From Trichopria drosophilae (lineage: Eukaryota > Arthropoda > Insecta > Hymenoptera > Diapriidae): a stretch of DNA of 64,000 nucleotides. Under the pieces are notes generated by a model. It was given only the letters and a program-made list of their open reading frames with translations. It searched no databases and had not been told where the DNA came from. The stretch spans positions 101,551,001 to 101,615,000 of the forward strand of contig CM059587.1 in the NCBI GenBank assembly GCA_030407085.1. Reading direction: 5' to 3'. Positions 24,356-36,339 of the stretch are shown one piece after another. Numbering within the stretch: the first letter of the stretch is position 1; every line of letters starts with the position of its first letter. Position numbers and translations under genes: made by a program.

Positions 24356-26451
24356 ATATGAGTAATATTGAATGACACAAAATGTTGCAGTGTTTGGGTA
24401 ACTATTATTGTCTAATAGTATATTAATATGCAGCGAGTGACGAACATTGCATACGAAATGAGTTGAATCGATATTTTATGCACATATTTATTATATCTAA
24501 AGTTTACTTTATGAAAGTTACTTTTTGAAATTTACTACATGATTATTAAATTCCTGAACATATTACAAGGACTCGTTTCTTAGCTTATAGGCATAGAAAG
24601 ACTTTTCATCTTTAAATGACAATTTGAGGATAGATTTTTATTAGTATTTCAAAAATCTACAAAAATTTGAAAATATTAGAAACGATAGTAGAACATGCTT
24701 GTTTTAGAGTATTTTCTATAGACTTTTAAAAATTTTAAGAAAATAAAATAACGTTTATAGTTTGTTTTAGTGTAACCAAGCATACAGAAATGTGTGACTG
24801 AACTGAAGAACGGAAAAGACGATTTGATCGGAATATCGAATAAATTTTGCGTCAAAAGTTTGTTTATGGCTCTGAGATCTAGATAATGCTCTGAATGTTG
24901 TAATTAGTATTTTTATAATAACGAAATAATTAGTGTGTGGCAATAGTCAATTTTTATTTTTCTTATTCTTATTTTCTAATTCAAAAAGTCTTTTTGCTTA
25001 ATCTTGTGAAATATTACATGTTTTACATACTCATTAAATATGAAATAATTTGCTTATTCAGCTCACTTTCTCTACTTCATAAAATAACTCGAAAATTTAA
25101 AAATTTTATGTTTTTAATTAAAAAATTATTTAAAAATTTAATCTTATTTTAAAGGACAGTACAAAAATATTGCAACAATAAAAAATTATTATATATCAAT
25201 GCGACTCGTTCTCGTAATGATTTAATCCGTTCATCTTCCATTACAAGTTAGCAGTTGATGAATGTGATCGTTTTCACTGTAACAGATAAAACTTGTAATT
25301 CCGTAATTCTGCAATCGGGTGGCACAGTCGGGAAGCGGTTGTTGTAGCCTCAAACTGATTCTGAGTGACGTTTGTAGAGACACCGGCTCAATAAGTTATT
25401 ATATTACGTTTAGTCTCTAATTGAACGTCAGAGCAAAAAGCACTGATGAAATATAGTATAATTATAAAAGTTAATGACATGAGTAATTATATTTAACTGT
25501 ATGGAGGATATGTGGAGTAATTTCGAAATATTGAAGTAACTTTTATCATTTGACGATTGTATTAGGAAGATATTATTATTTTTAACAATAATTTTTTATC
25601 GTAAACCGGTATTCTTATTTTTGAAATTATAATTTATCATGTACTGAGAGAAATACTAATACATAGATTAAACAATAAATAGTTAATAAATAGAAAATCT
25701 GTAAGGATTAATGTAGGAGTAAAATAAATCTAGTTGACGTATTAAGAATATAAATTATAAAAAATAACTATTTATTTAACTAATATTTTTAATTTATTTG
25801 TCTGGCCTTCACCATGTCATTGACGCCTAATGTACTCATTTTATTCGAATTGTTCTTGTGCCATGCCTGGAAAATATTGATGGTTGCGACTATGGTAGTT
25901 TTACATTACGACACCTTCAAATATTGGAATAAACATTTATATAACTAGCCTAGATGACCGTCTTAATATAATATATATGACATTCGTAGCAGACATTTTA
26001 GTGTTACATTTAGGACTCCGATCGGCTACGTAAAGTCAAAATTTCTCCTAGGAATATTCTCAAAAATGCACAGTCATAATTATGTGAAAAGAGTACATTT
26101 TACAAACTACTGTTTCATTTAAGTACTTGCAAAGTGTGAGAACTTGAACGTGGCCCTCTATCGCAAAGTTGGTTTGTTTTAATTAAAAAGAGTTAAGTTT
26201 GTATTATCAAGATAGTTGACCTTAACAATCTCAAAAATCATGTAAATATCGATTAAAAAGATTTGGAACACTATTTTGATTATTACACTTAGAAACAAGG
26301 TTACTCTGTAAAAAAAAGTCTTAAAATTGTTACATTTCAAATGGTCTTAAAATAAGCCAATATATATGGCATGAGTGCGTCATTTTCCATTTGTCTTCAT
26401 ACATCTTAAATTAAGCTTATATTCGGTTTTAATTAAAACTTTTTTTTACAG
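24356..26451. other. AT-rich stretch; weak tRNA-like patch
   Basis: Mostly AT-rich. At about 25310-25400 a GC-richer patch contains GGTGGCACAGTCGGGAAGCG, which resembles a pol III A box, but I find no convincing B box downstream. The 71-codon frame at 24937-25152 is AT-driven. No gene is supported. Confidence 0.4.
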
Positions 26452-26510
26452 CGCTGGCCATTGAAAGAAGCTTTCGTCAAAGACCCAAGACTTGCAGCCC
26501 GTCTAGTTCG
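26452..26510 (+). other. Weak candidate short exon
   Basis: A 59 bp GC-richer segment follows an excellent acceptor (AAAACTTTTTTTTACAG) and precedes GTGAAT. Two of three frames are open across it; one encodes RWPLKEAFVKDPRLAARLVR and then stops at the junction. Neither is recognised. Small size and a mediocre donor keep confidence low. Confidence 0.2.
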
Positions 26511-27093
26511 GTGAATATTTGAGAAATCGAAAAAGTTTTTTGGTGTGTAAACTACTACCCTATGGAGCTAAAACTTGATATTGGGCCAAATTTAATCATT
26601 TTGATTGTTTTCCCGTGCATTTGAAAAAGGTTGCTCCATACAGTCATATGTTTCAATGGCCTTAAAATCTGGCTAATCCATTCATGAGTTTTTGAACAGT
26701 TCAGTTAGGTTTATTTTGTGTTTTGAGTTATGTGTATTATTGCCGCGAACATGATATATTTATATATATATTTATTTATGTGCCTGAACAAGCTATTTGT
26801 ATGTGTACTATTAACTATTTTAGGTTGTGTTAACTAAATGTATGTATTATCAATATAAAATTAAAAACATCAATTTCTTCCAGTTAATAAATGTGATATA
26901 TGTATATGAATTTAATTTCAATCTGTGTAACCATTTAAAAATCTGACTATAAAATTATTTAGAAAACAAAAACGTAAAATTCTGTGTTAACATTTTCTAT
27001 CTTTACACGGTAATTAATTCTTTTAACTATTTTTCAGGTAGTTAAATCAACGATTCTTTAAGATCATTGAATAAATGTCTATTAATGAATATG
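26511..27093. other. AT-rich spacer
   Basis: No supported feature. A TATATATATA run lies near 26760. Confidence 0.4.
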
Positions 27094-27304
27094 TTTATTA
27101 CGTTGGATAATAACGAGTGATTTCCTAGTAAGTAAAATAGTGGTTTGACAAATCAGCCCACATCTTAATAAATTCTAAGGGAACCCACATTCCGGCATGA
27201 TTGTAATTACTTAAGGTTCGATAGTCTTCGTCTACGTGCCAGACAATTTTCATTTCCTTGTTGTTAAGAGCGATGTCCCCTTCTAGCAATTTTCTCCATT
27301 CGAT
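27094..27304 (-). CDS. Candidate 3' terminal coding exon, unrecognised protein
   Basis: On the minus strand 59 codons are open from 27304 down to a TAG at 27127-27125, and AATAAA (27099-27094) follows within 31 bases, as expected for a short 3' UTR. By my count GC is about 28 percent at codon position 2 against 41 and 47 percent at positions 1 and 3, a coding-like pattern. The other two minus frames are broken by several stops. The peptide is tryptophan-rich, ending with motifs such as HAGMWVPLEFIKMW and ADLSNHYF. I do not recognise a family. No good acceptor is seen and an in-frame TAA precedes the open part, so it may be the end of a pseudogene. Confidence 0.35.
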
Positions 27305-27960
27305 TTATACGACCTTGCATTCGTATTCCGCTTGAGAATCGGATGCCTGTTTCTACGACTGCTGTTACGTACTACATTTAAGTTGATACACAACTTAATA
27401 GCACTTCGTCTGAAGGATTTGCGTGAGACTTACTTACAAATGTAGCGGTTGTATCGATTTTCTGCACATTTCACAACACCGCTCGATGGAAATTTAACAT
27501 TTTGCATAATTTGTAATCAATATCGTGATTATTCAATTTGATAATCAGATAGTCAATATCGTGAATATTTTTAAATAAAAATGGCACATTTTCCTGTTGA
27601 TAATTCAACATCGCATTTCTGTCCTGAAGTTGACCAGCTGCATAGAGTGGAAATTTTATGAAATTGATGACGCTTTATGAGTGCTGAATGTAAGTGCCTC
27701 AATCATTCCTAGAGTGGCGCATTATTCAATAGATGCTTACGAATCGACGCGGGCTTTTTGAACGTTATGCTCTGATTGACAGACTTCCCATTGATCATAC
27801 GCTATTGGAGTTTGATGATTTTTAGGCTGACGTATTGACAATTGATTTTTATTCTAACCCGTACCTCTAATGCGTTTGTATTTGTTGGACACTAAGTGCA
27901 GGATAGTACAACCAGTGGCGTTTCTGAAATATATCTGGATTTTCAATTTCAATTTATAAT
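27305..27960 (-). pseudogene. Possible decayed coding region upstream of the terminal exon
   Basis: GC is higher than in the surroundings and the minus strand shows moderate open stretches in changing frames, for example one with KFPLYAAGQLQDRNAMLNY at about 27655-27600 and another with SVNQSITFKKPASIRKHLL at about 27786-27730, each interrupted by stops. A short near-tandem (CACGATATTGA(C/T)TA, about 27520-27565) lies inside. A GTAAGTAAGT donor-like site occurs on the minus strand near 27439. This could be a frameshifted gene or mobile-element open frame, or merely less AT-rich non-coding DNA. I cannot distinguish these by eye. Confidence 0.2.
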
Positions 27961-28117
27961 CCTCACCACCGACGTATGTTATTTTTATTATCACTGCATC
28001 TACTCTTGTAATAATGTATACTTGGAAAGTCTTTTTATTTTAATGATCTATTTATAGAATTTTATATAAAATATTTAAATCCTTTGAAGCATACATTTTT
28101 ATTTGCACGGAAAATAG

Positions 28118-28645
28118 CTGAAACTTGTTACTCGGGGGTTTTCGAGGTTACTGATTACAAATATGATCTCTGATTTTCAAAACTCAAGATGGCGGATCCA
28201 AGATGGCCGACCAAATTTAAATTACTTCATCGAGATGAAACTGGAAACTCGAGAGTTTTTCGGGATCGTAGATTTCGAATCTAATCTTATATTTTCAAAA
28301 TTCAAAATGACGGATTCAATATGACAGCCAAAATGTAAACAGTTTTTGAGGTCGTAAAAAACGAACTATGAAATTTCAGTATTCGTGACCGCTTGTTGAA
28401 TCTGCTAAACTTTGTTTTGAAAGTGTAACATTATTCAGTATTCAGTTTGATTTCGATCAAATAACTTCAGACCGTCATTTTGAATTCGCTCGAAAACCCC
28501 CAGTACCCCGTTTCACCTTGATCAAGTAAATTTTTACATTTCGGTCGGCCATCTTCGATGGCATTTTTAATTTGGAAATCTGATGCCAGATTCGTAATCA
28601 GCGACCCCGAAAATCCCCGAGTATAAGTTTCGTCTTATTTCAACA
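28118..28645. mobile_element. Fold-back element with two tandem units per arm
   Basis: The left end (GTTACTCGGGGGTTTTCGAGG) is the reverse complement of the right end (CCCCGAAAATCCCCGAGTAT). Each arm has two diverged units of about 120-130 bp, each made of a TTTTCGAGGT.ACTGATT lead, a CAAGATGGCGGATCCAAGAT core and a GCCGACCAAA tail: left units near 28190 and 28310, right units near 28480 and 28560 in inverse orientation. Best-preserved member of the family in the window and a good reference for its unit. No coding frame. Confidence 0.8.
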
Positions 28646-28984
28646 ACGGTTTCTTTTCAGCATACATTTTTTGTAAAAAATACCGTTATTTTTATACATT
28701 GTTCGTCATTATCAACAATTTAACGCAATAATTCATAATAAATATTAATTTGTTTACATTTAAAAACATGTTATCGAAGTGCGGAAGAAAAAATTTGCAC
28801 TAAAATTCAATTTTAATCTACTAAAAAATAAAAGAAATAAATTACAAAAAGGTGTCCTACAGAAAGGACACCATGCTTCAAAGTGTTAAATCCCGTTTTT
28901 GGAAGCTAAAATTAAAAAAGATTAGGTATATGAAGTTTTCAAAAACTTGAAAACAAAATGTGTTTTGAAGCTTAAGAATGGTAT

Positions 28985-29175
28985 TAAACGATATCGTTTC
29001 TAAAAATTAAAAAATAAATATTGGTAAGCAAAAAAACAATTCAGATAAATGACCAAAATGGCTGTTTTTTGCCCATTTAACCTTCATGTTATAAATATTT
29101 ATGACGTGATGAGTCATTTTGGATGTCAGAATCGGCTTCTGCATTAAAAAATCCACAAGTCCCTTTTTTATTAAC
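28985..29175. repeat. Dispersed repeat shared with 18.5 kb
   Basis: TTGGTAAGC plus an A run, then GACCAAAATGGCTGTTTTTT, GACGTGATGAGTCATTTTGG and ATGTCAGAATCGGCTTCTGC. These correspond to the copy at 18525-18840 with partial rearrangement. Non-coding. Confidence 0.45.
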
Positions 29176-30434
29176 AAGCTTGAACAAACTTGATTAAAAT
29201 TTTGCAGGCCTGTGTTATTAACAAATTCTTGATATTCATTAAATTTGCAGATTAATCAACATGCGATTTTTATATCTAAATAAAGAAAAATAAAGAGTAT
29301 ACGAGCATACATATAACTTAACAGCATTTTTCCTAAGACATGATATTTCATGAAAGTATAAAGCGAAGGTCCTAGCGTAATTTCATCATCCGACGCTTTT
29401 ATCTTCTTATTAAAAGTATTAAGTCTCATATTTAAAGACGCAATGAAACATTTAAACTTTAATTTCAAGAGTGAAGTCTAGCATGCATAAATATAATCGC
29501 CATTATATATACATTTTTCTCAATAGCTGTGGATTTTATCTGGACAGAATAAACATTTATGTATTATTAATTTATAAACATACAAGTGCCAAGATACAAA
29601 AACACAATTACGGTGGACCATGGAATTGAAATTACAATTTGCATTAAAGAGCAGAAGCTTTCCGTTATTTTCACAATGTATAGATTAAAAAAACAAGTTT
29701 CAATGATATCAATCCAGCTTTAAAAACATAAAAAATACTTGATGCAAAACATAAATGTCCATCCATAAAGTAAGGTCATATTGTTAGGCAAGCGTTTTAT
29801 TTAGTATAAATATTTTAATTCACTTACTGAAAAAAGGAGTAATGATATAAAAAATCTCATTTTAAAATAAATTAAAATTACAAAGAAAAAACATTCTTAT
29901 TGATTAAAAATAAAATTGTTTTTAAACGAACAAATAATTTCTTAAATCCCGTTTCGGAATTTTTTTAATATACAAAATCCTTTTGTAAATTAAACCACTT
30001 TTGTTTTAAAAAAGTAGGTAGAAGAACTGTTTATTAGAATCTAAAAAACTTTTTTCTGCATGTGCGTTTAATTTGTCATTAAAAAATACAACACTGTACA
30101 TAACAAACGCTCCTGGATTATCTAGACTATTCTACGATATTAATTTTTAAATGCTGATACTGGATTCAAGCTTCTTCAATAAATTTTAACATGTAAAATT
30201 GTCACTTATTGTGAATGTAGGCCATTCTTTTTACGCATAAATAAGTGAATATTCAATATAAATGTAATTATTTTGACGATATTGTTCACATCGACAATGT
30301 TATTATTCACATAAAATATAAATTTATTTATTAAAATGACCACTTAGCCGTCAGGCGAAAATCAGCTTTTCATGCCAATTTTGTCCATTGATTGATTAAA
30401 ATTTTCATTGATTTCTCGTATAATTTTAGTGTTT
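29176..30434. other. AT-rich stretch without gene
   Basis: No supported feature. The 70-codon minus frame at 29256-29468 lacks any supporting signal. Confidence 0.45.
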
Positions 30435-30525
30435 TGGTTTTTGAGATCGCTGAATCTCAATCTGAAATCGGATTTCTAATATTCAAAATGGCGGATCCAA
30501 TACGACGGTATATACGGGTTCTGAC
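30435..30525 (+). repeat. Solo unit of the GGCGGATCC fold-back family
   Basis: One unit only: TTTTGGTTTTTGAGATCGCTGA..., then ATTCAAAATGGCGGATCCAA and TACGACGG. It matches the units at 28.2 kb. No inverse partner is seen within a few hundred bases, so it is either a solo half-element or a remnant. Confidence 0.55.
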
Positions 30526-31069
30526 TCTAGGCATCTGAATCACGGATATATTATGACGTATGAAAATTCAGTAAACCACTCATGGCAAATTATATGTATG
30601 TATGTATTCGATTACTTTAGTTGATTATCGATTATAGTTCGGTAAATCGATCTTCTCGCGAATGTTGACATAATATTAGATGTACATAACCTATGAACTT
30701 CGTAAGTCTTCTGTACTAAGAAGCTAAGAACTGTATTTACAACGCTGTTATAAAGAGGGTAGAGTGCTGGTCATGAGTAAAATGGATCATTTCACGATAG
30801 TGGCGTTGATGAAGAAACGAGGCAACAATATGTGCATAGAATAATGCTATGTTCCACATTTGTGGGTTAAAAACAATAATATATATTGGCCTCCAAATCA
30901 ATCATTAACCCTGAGGGATGATCCTTTTTTTTCTATAAAATGTCGATGAACGGTTTTCTTCGAGTCATCGTGGTTTGAATTTTAGTTCAGACTGACGTAT
31001 GTACAGTTTGAGGTTAGGTTATTTTGTATAAAAGTGAGTTATGCGCATTATATATATATGTCGTCGGCT
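30526..31069. other. Spacer without recognised gene
   Basis: AT-rich to mixed. A TTGAGGTTAGGTTATTTTG phrase near 31010 resembles a two-unit TTAGG-like fragment. Nothing else noted. Confidence 0.35.
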
Positions 31070-31490
31070 AACCTTCTTAGTCGAAATGCCCTATAAGTAA
31101 TTTTCCGCGGTAAATTCGACTTTCAGGTTAAAATCTAGCCAGGTTATGAAGTCTTAGTTTCCCAATATTGACCAATTAAGACATTTCGCCCTAATGGTCA
31201 GAATAAGGTAATTTTGCATGGTCATATAGCCTTCCAAGTGGACTCTAATATTGACTTAAAAGTCTATTCGACTATGAAGACATATTTTTGGTCACAATTT
31301 GGGAATTTTAACCTCATTTATAACTTTAAAGACACATAACTTTCTAGGCATATTTTAGGGAATATTTACGTACTTTTCGCCCTATATTCTCGACTATAAA
31401 GACTTTTTGACTTTTAAGACAGTTATTAGGTCGAAAATTGGTCAATTTTACTCCATTAGGGCATTTTGACTTTGGCTTGGTCGAAATGAC
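31070..31490. mobile_element. Inverted-repeat element, GTCGAAATGCCCTA family
   Basis: The left end (CTTAGTCGAAATGCCCTATA) and right end (TTAGGGCATTTTGACTTTGG...TGGTCGAAATGAC) form terminal inverted repeats. The interior is a string of related short modules (TTCGACTATGAAGACA, CTCGACTATAAAGACTTTTT, GACTTTTAAGACAG) on both strands. The same GACTATAA modules appear at the left edge of the 60 kb palindrome (60090-60180). Non-coding. Confidence 0.5.
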
Positions 31491-32493
31491 TAGGATTGCT
31501 GCTTGAGTGCTGTTTATGAATCAATGAAAAATGTTGACATTTCCTAATTTACAGAAAAGTATTTCTGTATTCCAGTAAATATTTATTTGAATATTTGCAA
31601 GTAAACGATTTACTTTCTTTAAGAAAGATATAAAATGGCCAATACTTTCAACGGCAGTCTAACTCTTTTAACTCTACTTTAGTTGTAGTAGTTAATTTCC
31701 ATTTCATCGAAATAAAGGACGAAGAGTCGGAAAGTTATACTCTAGAGCTTTCAAATTAAAAAATTTGTAAATCAGATATAAATAAGAATAGTTATGAATG
31801 ACTATTCATATGAATCTAAATAAAAGTGTTTTTTTATTCATAAAATTAGATTATGGGAATATATGGTTAAATCCACAGAACTTTTGACTTTTGCAAAAAA
31901 AAGATTGAAAAAAATTTAATTATAGAAGAAATAATCTGTACGTGTGTAACTTTTTTATTGCGGGTCGTTTGAATGTGTATGAAATACACAGGTATTTTTT
32001 ATAATTTTGAATTTATTTGCACTAAATTATTAATTACATTTTCTCTAATAATACGAACAAAATACAAGAATTATTAGCGGCCCACATAATTTCTGTTAAT
32101 AAATGATCGATTGATGGAATCACAGGCATCAAGAAACATATTAAAAACTTATTAGAGATGTGCTCTACGGTAATGTGACATTTTTTTTGGTTGCATGAAT
32201 TTTATTTTTTATTTCAACTTTATCTTGTCATGGATGTACAACGAGCACATATTCGTAATATGGCTAGATTTCTTCATTTTTATCTCAGGGATAAAAAACA
32301 TCTATTATTTCGTTGGGTTATTGCAGGCTGCAACGATGAAACAGCAAAATATCAATAAAATGTGAATTTCACAAAAAGCTATTTCATGTCATACTGATGC
32401 GGAAATCATATAATAAACTTTGCGCATATTAATGTGACTTATAATACTGTTTTCTAGTATGTGCCGTTACAAGTTAAACGTCAGATCAGTGCC
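31491..32493. other. AT-rich spacer
   Basis: No supported feature. Confidence 0.4.
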
Positions 32494-33045
32494 TTAAGGA
32501 GGTAGTCGTGCGACAGTACCCGTCAAAAGTCTACCCCACATAAATCCACAGACGCCACTTTGTTTTTTCAGTGCGCGTAATGAACGTTTTGGGGGAGAGT
32601 GTACTTGATGGACGCCTGTTACACACTAATTTCTCAAGGAATCGTGTCTGTGTACACCAACATCAGCAAAATTTAGAAACGGCAACCTCGCATTTTACGT
32701 TCACGACATAATTTCGCTGTCTATTTATTAATATTATTACAAAACTGTACCGCTAGGATTCTTCAATTTTTTTTACAATGTTCTTTAATATATTTTACAC
32801 AACATATTAGTTTTTTATAAAAACGGTAAATACCGTTTTTCTGTAAATAATTAATATGTCATGTCAGCAAAGGCTTAGTATGGGGAACACGTGTTAAAAA
32901 GTGAAACTTTGAGGACGATTATCTCCATTATCGTACGGACAGGCTTTCTGAAATTTTAACCACGTATTGATATCAACGTCATTAACGTTTGGTGAAAAAA
33001 TGAAAGACTTCGTAAAAAAATCGTTTCACGCGACTACCTCCTTAA
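32494..33045. mobile_element. MITE flanked by TTAA, 544 bp
   Basis: The element occupies 32498-33041, flanked by TTAA at 32494-32497 and 33042-33045. Its ends are inverted: GGAGGTAGTCGTG on the left and CGCGACTACCTCC on the right. A TTAA target duplication is the signature of piggyBac-like transposons, although the GGAGGTAG end is not the classical piggyBac terminus. The interior has a perfect AAAAACGGTA/TACCGTTTTT hairpin near 32820 and no transposase. A TTAA-specific non-autonomous element is my reading; chance TTAA in AT-rich DNA is a caveat. Confidence 0.7.
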
Positions 33046-33759
33046 TCCCGGGGCCCTGTCTTAAGCATGGGAGATTAGTAAAAAAATTGGATTATTTCAT
33101 CATTCGCAATTTCCAAATTTGACACATTGTTTACTGCCTCTTGATATTGTATTAAAATACTTTTTCACGCCTTTTTTCTACAATTATTGTTAATAAAGGT
33201 CTTTGTTGAAATATAAAATAAGTATATCTTTTAAACAATTCTAAAGCCTTAATAATGATAGAATTATGGATATTTCACAAAAATGAAAAGTCCTGTGGAA
33301 AATTACCATACCAAAAAATACTATACCATTTATCTCAGTTTGACTAAACTTACAACTATAGAAGCACGATTTTGTAGCGACCTGACACGAATTGTAAATT
33401 AATGTAAATGTAGTAAAACTAAAACAAATGGCATACTATTTTTTGATGTAGTAATTTTTCCATTGCAGCTTTTTCTGTTTGGAAACATCTTGTTTTTATA
33501 CACTATAAATTAATCCACACAGCTTCTTTTTCTAGCACTCTTACGTCCCAAGTTCATGAGGTTCATTCAAATCTCATATTGTTTATATTTTTCTTCGAAA
33601 ACGAAAACGTCTTGGATTTATCTGCTCGGACGTGAAATTACTAAAGTATCGACAGTGCCAGCATAATGGTTTGCACCTAATAATGTAATAGGTACGAATA
33701 GCTAAAAAACACTTTAATGTGCATTCAGTAAATTTCAACCCATGCCAATTCCGTAAAAA
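33046..33759. other. AT-rich spacer
   Basis: A short GC-rich stretch CCCGGGGCCCTGTC immediately follows the MITE. No gene or repeat recognised after that. Confidence 0.4.
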
Positions 33760-34450
33760 ATCAGAGATTCTGTTTAGGACATCTGACTCTTCTATGAGTA
33801 GGATACCCTACATATTCGCGACTTCTGGTAATTACTGACAAACAGCGCATAAAGCGCTTGCACATTATTACGAGCAATACAAAACGAAGGGCACGGAAAA
33901 TGTAAAGGGTAGCACTGAAGGTGCTAGCGGAAGTGAAAAGCAAATACTTGCAGCCGGGAAATAAAGGAGGCATGCAGCAGTAAAAAATGAAGCGGCACGA
34001 GGCACGCAGTCAGGAACGTTTACTTGTCATCTATTGTGTAGTTGAGTGAGAAAGACGAGACTAGTTGGAAGGGTTACTGTACAGAGAGGAAAAACGATAA
34101 AGAATAAGCTCGAAGAGAGAACGTAAGTCGAGAACTACGCAATAATAGACGAACTCGACGAGAAGGTGGATTGACGAGAGGGTGACAAAAAGATGAAAAC
34201 GTGTCAAAGAATTTGAGTGTATGAAGGAGTGAACCATTCGTAATGACAGAGGACTGCGCCACGTGGGAATTGGAGCAGAGTTAAATCGAGGGATCGTGTT
34301 GAACTAGTTGGAGGTAAACAGTAGCGCCGAGAATTGGATGTAAAATAAAATGAATTAGAGGCGAATTAACTGGCGAGAGACGAATTCGGATTCTACTGAT
34401 GAATGGAAACCGATTAGGGAAACGATTCCTGATTGGGCTTGTTCCTTCAA
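33760..34450. promoter_or_regulatory. Purine-skewed GC-richer block
   Basis: About 700 bp of raised GC with strong purine bias on the plus strand (GAGTGAGAAAGACGAGACTA, GAGAGGAAAAACGATAAAGA, CTCGACGAGAAGGTGGATTG). The bias resembles the 38.1-38.8 kb island. A GTAAGTCG donor-like site lies at about 34122. Open minus frames here are pyrimidine-biased low-complexity translations and are not credited. It may be an upstream regulatory or transcribed part of the same locus as the 38-39 kb island. Confidence 0.3.
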
Positions 34451-34964
34451 TGTCTTTCTTTGCCAGGTTAACGAACATTCCGTTCGAAAACATAGAAGGA
34501 TAGAATAACATTGTTAGCTTTTTATCAGATATTTTTCGTACCACTTTTTGGTATTTTATCACAGTGGGAATTGGGTTTTAGAAAATTCTTGCCTTGACGT
34601 ATTTTTTCACATATTTTCAAAAAAGAGTTATAAGTATTAAGATTATAAGACGGCACTACCAACAAAGTTTCGAAATTTTATTGCACGTCAACAGTACCTA
34701 CAGTCACTAACAAATTCAAAATGAAATGATGCAAAAGTATTAATTGAGATTCTTAAAAAAAAATAAAACAATATTCAAGAAATAATTCCTGTATAATATA
34801 CAAATCCAATTATCCACTCAGAATCATTGTCTCGATTTCCTGTACAGACAAATACTACACTGACGGTCTAAAGCTAAATTAAAAGCAAATTAATTCTCTG
34901 TGAGTCGTTTTGAAAATTTTGATGTTTTAACTCCTAGTCTTTCTCTCCAACAACTGTATTTTGC
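34451..34964. other. AT-rich spacer
   Basis: No supported feature. Confidence 0.4.
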
Positions 34965-35050
34965 TCCTAAAAGAGAGAAAGTGTAAAAAATACTATTTTG
35001 TACTCAGAGTTTGACAATAGTACATTGTGCAACTAGGGAGCAAAATAGGT
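34965..35050. repeat. Fragment of the GGGAGCAAAAT hairpin repeat
   Basis: Contains TTTTGCTCCTAAAAGAGAG, then TACTATTTTGTACTCAGAG and GTACATTGTGCAACTAGGGA GCAAAATA (34965-35050). These modules also bound the copies at 36.3-36.8 and 43.7-44.2 kb. It appears to be an internally deleted copy. Confidence 0.5.
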
Positions 35051-35984
35051 ATTGACCGACTAATATTGACTAATAATGCAATAGGTTTATTTAAAATATG
35101 AATTGCAAAAATTCAATGGCATTGATTCAATGTAGCAAATCGGAGATGGCATTGAATGGAGAACATTAATGGTGTTCGAATGTTCCAAAACGTTTTCGTA
35201 GTTAAAATTTACTGACTTGTACTTTCGGCATGAATTGTAGTCAATAGGCCGTTAAAATAAATTTTCGGAACAGCAACTTAAGGTTCCAAGTATCCGATAA
35301 TATAGCACGTCTGGTCCTGACAGCTTTACCGCAAATTACAAAGGCACTTTAAATCTCCAAGTCTCTAATGTGCCTACTAACGTTTCCATAACCAGTATAC
35401 GTAATGGTAAAAATAACAAAAAGAAATAAAACTGTCGTTTACTATGTAAAAACAATCATTTTATTTTCCCACTAATAATCTAAAGTCGTTATTTAAACAA
35501 CAAATTTATTTTAATATTTGGGGGAGATGCGTTTACGAGTATACAATACAATTTGTTCAAGGGACAGTTGGAAGGAAATGGAACAAAGTGTAAATAAAAA
35601 TAAAGCGTCTTGACTCCTATATGAGTTCTTTTCAATTATTTTTAGTGTATTTATACAAAGTCATAGATATACCGAGCAACGTTGTGTGCGTGTGTTATGG
35701 GAATAATGAAGTTCGATTTGATTTAAATTTCATTCCATTGAATGGAATTGCATTTTTTCAAATTTAAGAGTAAGAAAATTATATACTTCCGGAAGATTTT
35801 ATGTTTCTAATTTAATGTTGACCGGCTTTTTTTTTATTAAAAAGTTTTCAACAAGGCATCAATGTTACAATTCTTTTCTTTTTCTAAGATGTTTGTATTT
35901 TTGTATTCGAAATCATGACTTTTTTCGACTACATCCTGTATGATATAATCCTGCGATGTTTTAAGACGGTAGATTGTTATTTTC
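35051..35984. other. AT-rich spacer
   Basis: No supported feature. Confidence 0.4.
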
Positions 35985-36140
35985 ACACTCGGAGCACAAA
36001 ATGCTATTTTGCTACCTGTATCGCGGAAGAAAATAGTGTATTTTCTCCCTAGGGAGCAGAATGAATTTAGCCGGGAGCAGAATAAGTTTCTGACACTCTG
36101 AGCACAACATACCGTTTTGCTCCCTATATCACGGGAGTGA
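35985..36140. repeat. Inverted fragment of the GGGAGCAAAAT repeat
   Basis: Two successive minus-oriented pieces: TTTCACACTCGGAGCACAAA...ATTTTGCTACCTGTATCGCGG and TTTCTGACACTCTGAGCACA...CGTTTTGCTCCCTATATCACGG. Each begins with the complement of the CTCAGAGTGTGAGAATA module of the 36.45 kb copy. They form a short tandem pair of about 110 bp units. The 114-codon minus frame (35837-36181) crosses them with repeated peptide content and is a repeat artefact. Confidence 0.5.
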
Positions 36141-36339
36141 GAGAAACTTATTTTTCTTCCTACATGCATCGAAAGTGACATATTTTAACCTCGCAACGCT
36201 CGGTTAGAATGCTCACTTTCAATGCATTAGGCAGAAAAATCGTAGTCAACCCACGGAAAGCAAAACAGATAAACATTCCCCACGTGCTTGTCAGCCTCGC
36301 TTTGACTCAGGTGGCAATCTTGCACGTGAGGAGGAAACT

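Noticed and set aside
25310..25400. tRNA or SINE based on GGTGGCACAGTCGG
   Set aside because: A-box-like only. No credible B box or T stem downstream.
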